DNA from: an uncultured Collinsella sp.
GTDB lineage: Bacteria > Actinomycetota > Coriobacteriia > Coriobacteriales > Coriobacteriaceae
Reading direction: 5' to 3'
Assembly (NCBI GenBank): GCA_902493835.1
Contig: CABURG010000041.1
Location: 1-12,760, forward strand
Length of the DNA: 12,760 nucleotides
Shown: piece after piece, positions 6,733 to 12,760 of the stretch
Position numbering within the stretch: the first letter of the stretch is position 1
Layout: every line of letters begins with the position of its first letter
Notes under the pieces: generated by a model
Seen by the model: the letters and a program-made list of their open reading frames with translations, nothing else
Told to the model about the DNA's origin: nothing
Databases searched by the model: none
Translations under genes and position numbers: made by a program

Positions 6733-6839
6733 TCCTGCTTCCCCAAGCACGGCACCTTGCCCCTCAATCGTCGCTTGCGTACATTTAGTACGCGGCGCTC
6801 CTCTTTCGGGGCAATCTGCCGCACTTGGGAAACCAGGAC
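6732..6839. repeat. 108-base imperfect inverted-repeat element
   Basis: The 32-base ends (6732-6763 and 6808-6839) are reverse complements at 26 of 32 positions, starting GTCCTG and ending CAGGAC. Inside lies a second perfect stem, GCGTAC (6777-6782) with GTACGC (6788-6793) around ATTTA. The left end overlaps the stop codon of the second permease. No T-run follows, so a simple terminator is not the best reading, though the stem could end or protect the operon mRNA. It could be a miniature repeat element; no target duplication is obvious. Confidence 0.6.
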
Positions 6840-6853
6840 GGTCGTAAGTGACA

Positions 6854-6886
6854 AAATGAGAATCAGGAATCGCCTATTTCTCATTT
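6854..6886 (+). promoter_or_regulatory. inverted repeat before the kinase-like gene
   Basis: AAATGAGAA (6854-6862) pairs with TTCTCATTT (6878-6886) over nine perfect base pairs with a 15-base loop, 17 bases before the start codon. It could be an operator or a leader hairpin. No clear promoter hexamers fit it. Confidence 0.4.
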
Positions 6887-6903
6887 GTTAGAAAGGAATC
6901 GCG

Positions 6904-7527
6904 ATGAGCGATCTGGAGAACAAGAAGAGTCCTGTGGTCATTACCATCGCGCGCGACTTTGGCGCCGAGGGTCACGAGATTGGCCGTATCCTTGCCAACG
7001 AACTAGGGATTCCGCTGTACGATAACGAGCTGCTGGTGCGCGCGTCGCTGCGTGCGGGCGAGTCGCTCGATAAGATGGCCGCCTATGACGAGCGCCTGGC
7101 TGTGGAGAACATGGCGTTTCTGCCCGACCGCTACGACGCCCGCTCGTACTCGGACAAGTTGTTCCAAAAGATGAGCCAGGTGATTTTGGATCTGGGCGAG
7201 ACCGAGAGCTGCATTATCGAAGGCCGTCTGTCCGATTACCTGCTGCGTAACAACCCCAACCACATTGCCGTGTTGGTGACCGCTCCCTTTGAGGACCGTG
7301 TCGAGATCGTGCGCAAAAAGCGCGGCCTTAACAAAAAGAAGGGCGCCAAGCTGGTCAAGCAGCAGCAGAAGGCGCGCGAGGCATTCTATAAGCGCTACAG
7401 TGCCGGAAAGTGGAAGATGACGAGTGGTAAAGACATCGTCGTCAACCGCGCCAAGCTGGGCCGCGAGGGTTGCAAAGACGTTATTGCCGCAGCCTACCGC
7501 TACAAAGTAGCGCAGCTCGAGGGTTAA
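6904..7527 (+). CDS. cytidylate kinase-like family protein
   Basis: The 207-residue protein belongs to the cytidylate kinase-like group (Cytidylate_kin2). The N-terminus ITIARDFGAEGHEIGRILAN contains the family's modified phosphate-binding loop and IPLYDNELL follows. The middle has the typical CIIEGRLSDYLL and IAVLVTAPFEDRVEIV segments, then a basic lid-like stretch (KKRGLNKKKGAKLVKQQQKA). A P-loop nucleoside monophosphate kinase fold is expected, but the true substrate of this group is not known, so CMP phosphorylation should not be assumed. GAAAGGA (6891-6897) stands six bases before the ATG. It is separated from the importer operon by an inverted-repeat element and is convergent with the LuxR-type gene. 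Confidence 0.85.
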   Translation: MSDLENKKSPVVITIARDFGAEGHEIGRILANELGIPLYDNELLVRASLRAGESLDKMAAYDERLAVENMAFLPDRYDARSYSDKLFQKMSQVILDLGETESCIIEGRLSDYLLRNNPNHIAVLVTAPFEDRVEIVRKKRGLNKKKGAKLVKQQQKAREAFYKRYSAGKWKMTSGKDIVVNRAKLGREGCKDVIAAAYRYKVAQLEG

Positions 7528-7532
7528 CCGTC

Positions 7533-7574
7533 AAAACCACCACAAAGGGGACAGGCACCTTTGTGGTGGTTTTT
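7533..7574. terminator. bidirectional terminator formed by a GGGGACAGG palindrome
   Basis: A perfect 16-bp stem joins 7533-7548 with 7558-7573 around a nine-base loop GGACAGGCA. Runs of T flank it on both strands. It sits exactly between two convergent genes, whose stops are at 7527 and 7578. Its inner 35 bases (7536-7570) recur identically at 10905-10939, so a dispersed repeat appears to have been taken over as a terminator. Confidence 0.85.
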
Positions 7575-7577
7575 GTT

Positions 7578-8981
7578 TTAGGCTGAGGGAAAGGCTTTGG
7601 TGAGACCGGCGCGCGTTTGCGTGTCGGTCTTTTGGTAGATGGAGCTCAGATGACGCTGCACCATGCGCATCGAGATGCCGAGCTCCTCGGCGACCTGCTT
7701 AAGCGGGCGTTCGTCTTGGGTCACGGCTATGAGCACGTCGACTTCGCGCGGGGTGAGTCCGTGGTCGGCGATAAAGGCCTGACGCTGCTCCTCGATGCTC
7801 GGCGCGGCGAGTGCTTCCTCGGCTCGTTGCTGATGTTCGCGCTCCTGCTCGGTTTGGGGCAGGCGGAATAGGCCCGCGGCAACGAACGCAACGCTGGCCG
7901 CTACGAGCAGCATGAGCGCGCCGATCATGATGAGGGCGACGTTGCCAGAGGTCACGAGCGCCAGTGAGATACCCGATGTGGTGAACGCGCACACATTGTT
8001 GGCCGCGCGACCCATGCCGGCCCAGAGGGCGGGCGCGTGCATGCGCGGTGCCAGCTGAGTAAACGTGGCGGTAAAGAACGTGACGAAAAAGCCCGAGCTC
8101 AGGTAAAAGACGATGAGGCCCAAGTTGGGATCGGCGCCGGCTTCCACGGCCAAAATTGAAATGGTGGAGAGTACTGTGACGCCGAGCATGACGAGCCCCA
8201 TATAACGGCGCTCGGCAAGGTCAAAGACGATGCCGGCGACGAGACCGCTCGCTGCCAAAAAGAGGCGTGGCCAGGTCTGCACGGCGATGGTGCCGTGGGC
8301 GTTGGAGAACGTGACTACGTTATCGAGGGTGGAGAACAGACAGGCGAGAATCATGACGAGCGCAATGCTCCAGCACGCCTGCTTGGCGAGGGCATGCGAG
8401 GGTTCGATAAAGGGGTTGACGGTGTGGCTAGAGCCCTCGTCTGTCGCTTGGGGAGCAGCGCTCAGGGCGGAGATGACGATCGTCGTCGCTCCAAGAACGA
8501 TGAGCTCTGCGATGCCGCCGCAGTCGAGCAGGTTAAGGGCGAACTGCATCAGAATGCCCGCGGCGTATGCCGCTCCTGCACCGGTGGCGAGCTTGGGATC
8601 GTCTTGGAACGCCATCGCGAACGCATGGTGCGCCGCAGCACCCAGCAGGCCGAGTCCGAGGAATGTGAGGCACCCCAGAATCTCGAGCGCAAGCGTGCCC
8701 GCGGGGAACTGTATCTGGGTCAATCCCAGGATGGCGATGGGGACGGCGGCGCTGGCAACTGCCTGGGGCTGGCCTTTACGCTGTGCGAGCCCGAGCAGTG
8801 GCGCGTATCCGATAAAGCCGATAACGCTGGCACCCAGGATAAAGCCCTGCGCGATCACTACACGCTCGGCACCGGCGAGCAGCCCGACATTGATATCGAA
8901 GCGAAACTCGGCGGCAAGAAAGACGAAGGTAAAGAGCGCGAGTGCCAAAAGCGCGTTGATTTTAGTCTTGCTCAGGTTCAA
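7578..8981 (-). CDS. 12-TM membrane protein with C-terminal LuxR-type DNA-binding domain
   Basis: The protein (467 residues from the TTG at 8981) is a predicted membrane-bound transcription regulator. About twelve hydrophobic helices with an MFS-like arrangement fill residues 5-365, with a cytoplasmic loop between helices 6 and 7 (SSHTVNPFIEPSHALAKQ). A Gln/Glu-rich linker leads to a LuxR/GerE helix-turn-helix at 409-467: LTPREVDVLI, then VAEELGISMRMVQRHLSSIY. Such fusions are common in Coriobacteriia; the helices presumably sense a ligand, which is unknown. I chose TTG 8981 because AAAGGA stands about six bases before it and the hydrophobic region starts soon after. The open frame runs upstream to 9212, but that extension would overlap the divergent gene and reads as non-coding. 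Its divergent neighbour is a surface-protein gene, a likely target. Confidence 0.85.
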   Translation of the reverse strand: MNLSKTKINALLALALFTFVFLAAEFRFDINVGLLAGAERVVIAQGFILGASVIGFIGYAPLLGLAQRKGQPQAVASAAVPIAILGLTQIQFPAGTLALEILGCLTFLGLGLLGAAAHHAFAMAFQDDPKLATGAGAAYAAGILMQFALNLLDCGGIAELIVLGATTIVISALSAAPQATDEGSSHTVNPFIEPSHALAKQACWSIALVMILACLFSTLDNVVTFSNAHGTIAVQTWPRLFLAASGLVAGIVFDLAERRYMGLVMLGVTVLSTISILAVEAGADPNLGLIVFYLSSGFFVTFFTATFTQLAPRMHAPALWAGMGRAANNVCAFTTSGISLALVTSGNVALIMIGALMLLVAASVAFVAAGLFRLPQTEQEREHQQRAEEALAAPSIEEQRQAFIADHGLTPREVDVLIAVTQDERPLKQVAEELGISMRMVQRHLSSIYQKTDTQTRAGLTKAFPSA

Positions 8982-9019
8982 GAACGGTCCTTTGGGTGGA
9001 CGGAACAATCGTGCCCTCG

Positions 9020-9025
9020 ATTGTA
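9020..9025 (-). promoter_or_regulatory. candidate -10 element of the LuxR-type gene
   Basis: The minus strand reads TACAAT here, 38 bases before the TTG start. No good -35 is seen at 16-18 bp, so the call is weak. The intergenic space 8982-9194 must hold promoters for both divergent genes. Confidence 0.3.
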
Positions 9026-9149
9026 GACCAGGACGGTATGGGCGGGTCTTTGGAAGGCGAAGACCCCCCGGTGATTGCACGCTTGTCGCCTTTTGCACTG
9101 GCAGATGCGCCGCATGTGAATTTGTGCCCTGGAGTCCGGATATCTTCCC

Positions 9150-9164
9150 GTAACATGGTGTTAC
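9150..9164. promoter_or_regulatory. palindrome in the divergent intergenic region, candidate operator
   Basis: GTAACATGGTGTTAC is a perfect 6-bp inverted repeat around TGG, 30 bases before the surface-protein start and between it and the LuxR-type gene. Its size and place suit a dimeric regulator site. Which protein binds is not known. Confidence 0.4.
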
Positions 9165-9194
9165 AGAAGCATCCCTTACGGCAAGGAGGCTCAC

Positions 9195-10760
9195 ATGCGA
9201 AAGCAAATCCATGACAACTCAATCAACCGCGACCGCTCGTGCGCGCTCTCCCACGGAACGTGGCGTCGCGTGGGCGCCAAGCTTGCCTGCGCGGGGGCCT
9301 GCGCGCTCATGGCCGGCCAGCTGCTGCTGCCGAGCGTGGCGCTCGCCGCCGAGTGGGTCAGCGTCGGCGGCACGCAGTACGACGCGGGCACCGCTGCCGG
9401 CGACGAGGCGGGAACCTGGTCCTGGGATGGCGCCGACGACATGAAGCTCAACGGCTACGACGGCGGCTCCATCGGCGCCAAGGGCAACCTCACCATCGGC
9501 GTGACGGGCATCAACACCGTAACGGCCGATGCCAGGCAGAGCGCCATCGAGGTCAAGGACGGCAACCTCACCATCACGGGGGAGGGGGGCCTCAGCGCGA
9601 CGGCCGAACGATGGTGGCGCAAGAGCGCTGTTAATGTCGAGTACGGTAACCTCGCCATCTCGGGCAACGTGACTCTCAACGCAACGGCCGGGACCGATAC
9701 GATAGCGGTTTCGGGGGACGGCAAGACCGGCGGCGACGTAGACATCCGCGGTGCCAACGTTAACGTGACGGCAGCGAACAATGTGCCTGATACCATCGGC
9801 ATTCACACGCGGGCAGGCAACATAACTATTAGCGAGGGCGCCGACGCCCACGTCGAGGCAAATGGGCTCGACACAGCCATTGCAGTCTGTGCCGAAAACT
9901 ACTCCTCCGAGCATGGAGGCTGCATCGCGGTGGATAACGCAAAATTAAATGCGGAGGCGCGCAATGGGAACGGTGCGTCGCTCGCCCTGTATTCGGTTGG
10001 AAGCAAGACAGATTTATGTTTGAGTATTACCAACGGGGCGGATGTTGCGCTCGTGGTGAGTGATAGGGCCGATGTTTTGGATGGTGTTTGGATGCGCGCG
10101 CAGGACGGCGTGTCGCGGGTGCTCGTCGAGAATTCGAACCTTACAGCTCGATGCGGTGACGGAACTGGCTACAGTCGTAAACATGGCTACGGAATATATT
10201 CCCAATCCAGCTCCCAGTCCGCCATCCCTCGAATTGACATCATTAATTCAAATGTTGAGGCGTTGGGCTCTACGGCGGCAATCTACGCTGTCAATCTAGG
10301 TGATGCAGCCCCTTATCTTGCAATTGATGGCGGATCGGTAGTTACGACTCCCGCCGGCGGCACCGTGCGAGAAACTACGGGAAACGGACTCGTCATCGGT
10401 GCTGCCGGGTCGTCTACTATCCAGGATGTTAGGACTTCCGACGAGGTTGCCCGCAGCGTGGTAATCAGCTCCGGAGATGCGGTCGAGCCTGAGCCCACGC
10501 CGCAGCCTGAGCCCACCCCGGCTCCTGCGCCGCAGCCAGGCGGTGGAAGTGAGACGGGCACGCCGTCCGTGACGCCGACTCAGGCGAGTTCCACGGCTGC
10601 TGCCTCCAAGCCGGCCGCGAAGGCAGTTGCGGCTCAGAAGTCCGTGGGCGCCCTGGCCGCCACGGGCGATAGCGCCGCGACGACGGCGGCAGCCCTCGGC
10701 ATTGCCGGTGCGTCCGTCATCGGCGCCGGCTTCGTTGCGTCCAAGCGCCGCGACCGCTAG
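9195..10760 (+). CDS. secreted, sortase-anchored surface protein (beta-helix type)
   Basis: The 521-residue protein is a predicted cell-wall-anchored adhesin or carbohydrate-binding protein. A long signal peptide (1 to about 51, ending PSVALA) carries a motif shared with the next gene: RDRSCAL, HGTW, VGAK, GACALM. The body (about 53-425) is built of short beta-strand turns such as KGNLTIGVTGINTVTA, DGNLTITGEGGLSATA, YGNLAISGNVTLNATA and AGNITISEGADAHVEA, which suggests a right-handed beta-helix like the Cthe_2159 carbohydrate-binding family. A Pro/Glu linker (EPEPTPQPEPTPAPAPQPGG) and an Ala/Lys-rich stretch follow. The end is a sorting signal: LAATGD (487-492), a hydrophobic segment and KRRDR. 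LAATG fits the LAxTG type used by class E sortases. AAGGAGG (9183-9189) stands five bases before the ATG. Codon use becomes more AT-rich around 9940-10340. Confidence 0.87.
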   Translation: MRKQIHDNSINRDRSCALSHGTWRRVGAKLACAGACALMAGQLLLPSVALAAEWVSVGGTQYDAGTAAGDEAGTWSWDGADDMKLNGYDGGSIGAKGNLTIGVTGINTVTADARQSAIEVKDGNLTITGEGGLSATAERWWRKSAVNVEYGNLAISGNVTLNATAGTDTIAVSGDGKTGGDVDIRGANVNVTAANNVPDTIGIHTRAGNITISEGADAHVEANGLDTAIAVCAENYSSEHGGCIAVDNAKLNAEARNGNGASLALYSVGSKTDLCLSITNGADVALVVSDRADVLDGVWMRAQDGVSRVLVENSNLTARCGDGTGYSRKHGYGIYSQSSSQSAIPRIDIINSNVEALGSTAAIYAVNLGDAAPYLAIDGGSVVTTPAGGTVRETTGNGLVIGAAGSSTIQDVRTSDEVARSVVISSGDAVEPEPTPQPEPTPAPAPQPGGGSETGTPSVTPTQASSTAAASKPAAKAVAAQKSVGALAATGDSAATTAAALGIAGASVIGAGFVASKRRDR

Positions 10761-10783
10761 CGCAAGCTTTCATAGCCATTTTC

Positions 10784-10829
10784 AGCCGCCGCGTGGGCAC
10801 AAATGCCCTCGCGGCGGCTCTCTATATTT
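10784..10829 (+). terminator. terminator after the first surface-protein gene
   Basis: A 16-position stem (10784-10799 with 10804-10819, rich in GCCGCCGCG) has one T-T mismatch and a four-base loop CAAA. A loose T-rich stretch CTCTATATTT follows. It stands 23 bases after the stop codon. Confidence 0.7.
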
Positions 10830-10840
10830 CAGCAGGTAGA

Positions 10841-10870
10841 TGCCTAGGTTCGCAGATGCGAACCTAGGCA
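10841..10870. repeat. 30-base perfect palindrome
   Basis: TGCCTAGGTTCGCA (10841-10854) is followed by GA and its exact reverse complement (10857-10870). There is no T-run on either side. With a two-base centre it suits a protein-binding site or DNA-level palindrome better than an RNA hairpin. No similar copy is seen elsewhere in the window. Confidence 0.7.
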
Positions 10871-10904
10871 TACGGAGTCATTTGGCGCATCTTGGTTGTA
10901 CAGG

Positions 10905-10939
10905 ACCACCACAAAGGGGACAGGCACCTTTGTGGTGGT
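10905..10939. repeat. second copy of the 35-nt GGGGACAGG palindrome
   Basis: These 35 bases are identical to 7536-7570: a 13-bp stem (ACCACCACAAAGG with its complement) around GGACAGGCA. Here it is not followed by T, and it ends 26 bases before the start codon of the second surface-protein gene, in the leader or promoter region. The two copies bracket the LuxR-type gene and the first surface-protein gene. Confidence 0.9.
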
Positions 10940-10965
10940 ATGGCCCATCGACCAAGGAGGCCGTT

Positions 10966-12760
10966 ATGAACGGAAGCCACTTTGATAAGCAAACTCAGCG
11001 TGAGCGTACCTGCTCGCTGGTTCACGGTACCTGGCGTTGTGTAGGTGCCAAAATCGCGTGCGTCGGCGCGTGCGCGCTTATGGTCGGCCAGCTGCTGCTG
11101 CCGAGCGTGGCGCTTGCGACGGAATGCGCCGATTCCGCCGCTGGGACGGACGAGGTTGCCGCGGCTCCGGTGACGCCGGCGGTTGCGGAGGATGCGGCTG
11201 CAGCGACCGCACCAGCTGCTTCGACCGCGCCTGCAACCGATGCTGCTCCGGCGGCGCAAGCCACCGTTGAGCCTCAGCAGACAATCCCAGCCGATGCTGC
11301 CAATGAGTCTAGCGGTGCTGCGCTCGCTGGGCAAAACGCTTCTGGCGACGACAACGCCGCCATGCCGGCGAGCAACGCCATCATGCCCTGCGGCGTGACC
11401 GATGTTGTTGGCGGCAGCGACGTTAGGGTCAATATTACGGTGCGGAACAATTACACCGACATCAAGAAAGAAGAAACGATTGAATATGTGAAGGGGATTG
11501 CCCTTGTAGATGGAGACCAGTCTGCTCTCGATGGTAGCGCTTTGACTTTTATCGGCCTGGGGGACTTGATCGTCCATGCGGCGTATGACAGTGCGAGCAA
11601 TAAAACAACGCTTACCCTGGATATCAGCAAGATTCAGAGACAGAAGGAGGAACAGAAGTACTTTACGGAGTACAAGGAGAATAAGTCCAAGATGACGACC
11701 ACCTATGATGGATCCAAGCTTACGTATACGGGTACAGAGCCCGGGAATATCATCATCGGTGATCCGGACGACGCCTTTAAAGGAGACACCGAGGCGACCG
11801 GGAAACCCACTATTAACGAGATCCGGGATGACTACTACACCCGCACCCATGTCTACGAGAGGGCGTGCCTTGTTATCCCGGCAGCGGAATCAGAATCGGA
11901 ATCCATCTCCTTTGCCAATGTTCAGAATACGAACTTCAATTGGCAGCTGGATACTGGTCCGCAGGCGACGGCAGGTGTCCCTAACTACGATGCAGATAAA
12001 TACGAAATCGCTTATGAATGCTGGCAGGAATTTGAAAACAACGAACCCGTTGCTGCCTGGTATTCCGATAACGGCTCACATGGTTCCCTGCCGACTATTA
12101 CAAAGTTTAAAAGCGGGAAAGAGTACGTGTATTCTCTTATGCTGAAGCCAAAAGACGGATATTCCTTCAACGATGAAACCGTTGTTACCGTAAACGGGGA
12201 AACCGTAAAGTCGAGTCTAAGCGGAGAATTCCTGTATGTCCCTGCTATTAAAACAATTACGATGCCTGCTTCGTCGGAAAACGAAGCCCTCCATAACCTG
12301 AACGTCAACGACGTGAAGACCGACTACGCGCCCGGCGAGGCGCCGCGCGCGACCGCGACGATCCCCGCCGCCGATGCCGACAAGTACGAGATCGCCTACG
12401 AGTGCTGGGAGGAAATGGAGCTCGATATGGAATCCGGGGAGTCGGTACCCGTTGCCTTCTGGTATTCCGATCCCGCAAAGTACGCGCCGGGCATGAAGAA
12501 GATTGACCACTTCGAAGAGGGTAAGTTCTACATGTATTCCGTCGAGCTGAGGCTCAAGGGCGACAATACCGTGGCTGATGACTGCGAAATGAACGTCAAC
12601 GGTCATTGGGCGCACCACATCAAGACCGTCAACGGCGTCTTCGCGCCAAACGCTGACAATATGCTGTGCGAGCAGCCGATCGACGAATGGCGGGCCATCG
12701 ACGTTATCGAGATCAACGGCGCCACGACCACCTTTAAGGCAGGCGATAAGCCGGTCTTTA
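10966..12760 (+). CDS. large secreted surface protein with tandem repeats, cut by the window end
   Basis: The first 598 residues are seen and the frame is open at the window end. The signal peptide (1 to about 51, again ending PSVALA) aligns without gaps to that of the preceding gene, with about 35 of 53 identical positions including Cys16, Trp23, Cys32 and Cys36. An Ala/Thr/Pro-rich stalk follows (about 53-140). The next part (about 145-330) is unlike anything I recognise. Then come two copies of a module of about 130 residues, each with DADKYEIAYECW, PVAxWYSD, a GKxYxYS segment and a VNG near its end. A third copy starts at about 580 (IEINGATTTFKAGDKPVF). The modules look like Ig-like beta-sandwich stalk repeats. 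AAGGAGG (10954-10960) stands five bases before the ATG. A sorting signal would lie outside the window. Confidence 0.85.
   Translation, partial: MNGSHFDKQTQRERTCSLVHGTWRCVGAKIACVGACALMVGQLLLPSVALATECADSAAGTDEVAAAPVTPAVAEDAAAATAPAASTAPATDAAPAAQATVEPQQTIPADAANESSGAALAGQNASGDDNAAMPASNAIMPCGVTDVVGGSDVRVNITVRNNYTDIKKEETIEYVKGIALVDGDQSALDGSALTFIGLGDLIVHAAYDSASNKTTLTLDISKIQRQKEEQKYFTEYKENKSKMTTTYDGSKLTYTGTEPGNIIIGDPDDAFKGDTEATGKPTINEIRDDYYTRTHVYERACLVIPAAESESESISFANVQNTNFNWQLDTGPQATAGVPNYDADKYEIAYECWQEFENNEPVAAWYSDNGSHGSLPTITKFKSGKEYVYSLMLKPKDGYSFNDETVVTVNGETVKSSLSGEFLYVPAIKTITMPASSENEALHNLNVNDVKTDYAPGEAPRATATIPAADADKYEIAYECWEEMELDMESGESVPVAFWYSDPAKYAPGMKKIDHFEEGKFYMYSVELRLKGDNTVADDCEMNVNGHWAHHIKTVNGVFAPNADNMLCEQPIDEWRAIDVIEINGATTTFKAGDKPVF
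11989..12760 (+). repeat. tandem protein-level repeats inside the second surface protein
   Basis: The DADKYEIAYECW motif occurs at residues 342-353 and 470-481, a period of 128 residues. The start of the following unit is visible at the window edge. The two DNA copies differ: the first is AT-richer (gaa, aaa, tat codons) and the second GC-rich, so they are not a recent duplication in place. Confidence 0.7.

Noticed and set aside
5455..6750. 431-codon minus-strand open frame antisense to both permeases
   Set aside because: The product is His/Arg/Gln/Val-rich without domain features, and the plus strand holds two clear permease genes. It is a GC-bias shadow.
8982..9212. N-terminal extension of the LuxR-type protein by 77 codons
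   Set aside because: The extension has no membrane or domain features, overlaps the divergent gene start, and the TTG at 8981 has AAAGGA upstream.
10841..10870. LexA-type SOS box in the 30-base palindrome
   Set aside because: The order is TTCG then CGAA, the reverse of the Gram-positive box (CGAAC then GTTCG), and no damage-response gene is next to it.
7536..10939. The two 35-nt repeats as part of a CRISPR array
   Set aside because: There are only two copies 3.4 kb apart, with genes between them and no regular spacers or cas genes.
10864..11850. 328-codon minus-strand open frame over the second surface-protein gene
   Set aside because: The plus strand has a signal peptide, a strong ribosome binding site and repeats in frame. 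The minus frame is Arg-rich and featureless.

Overview
The window looks like a chromosomal segment of a high-GC Gram-positive gut actinobacterium of the Coriobacteriia, most like Collinsella. This rests on GC-rich codon use, AAGGAGG-type ribosome binding sites, a 12-helix membrane protein fused to a LuxR-type DNA-binding domain (typical of this class), a Tat-type lipoprotein solute-binding protein, and surface proteins with Ala/Pro/Thr-rich stretches, one of them carrying a sortase signal. The assignment is from family knowledge, not from a database search.

Layout. (1) 1-1564: an almost complete IS110-family insertion sequence. It has a DEDD transposase, perfect 15-bp subterminal inverted repeats and a roughly 300-base non-coding right end. 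That layout is the one of the IS1111 group, whose right end encodes a guide (bridge/seek) RNA. (2) 1568-3490: a GGGGAC-type repeat, a membrane-anchored PpiC-type foldase gene, a YqeY/GatB-like gene, and a strong intrinsic terminator. (3) 3521-3596: a long perfect palindrome of the GGGGACAG type. (4) 3703-6732: a four-gene polar amino acid ABC importer operon (ATPase, Tat lipoprotein binding protein, two permeases). (5) 6732-6839: a 108-base imperfect inverted-repeat element, followed by a cytidylate kinase-like gene. (6) 7533-7574: a palindromic bidirectional terminator between convergent genes. (7) 7578-8981, minus strand: the LuxR-type 12-TM regulator. (8) 9195-12760: two consecutive genes for secreted surface proteins that share a nearly identical leader but have unrelated bodies. 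The second runs off the window.

How the parts relate. The importer genes form one transcription unit with tight spacing. The regulator is divergent from the first surface-protein gene, so it may control it. The first surface protein ends in LAATG plus a hydrophobic stretch and a basic tail, so it should be anchored by a sortase of the LAxTG-recognising type. The foldase is the kind of protein that helps secreted proteins fold outside the membrane.

The main points for a second look are the predicted guide RNA of the IS, a dispersed family of palindromes with a GGGGAC core (four places, two of them 35-nt identical and bracketing the regulator plus the first adhesin), the modular leader-swapped surface proteins, and several unexplained palindromes. 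I found no tRNA, rRNA or CRISPR array.
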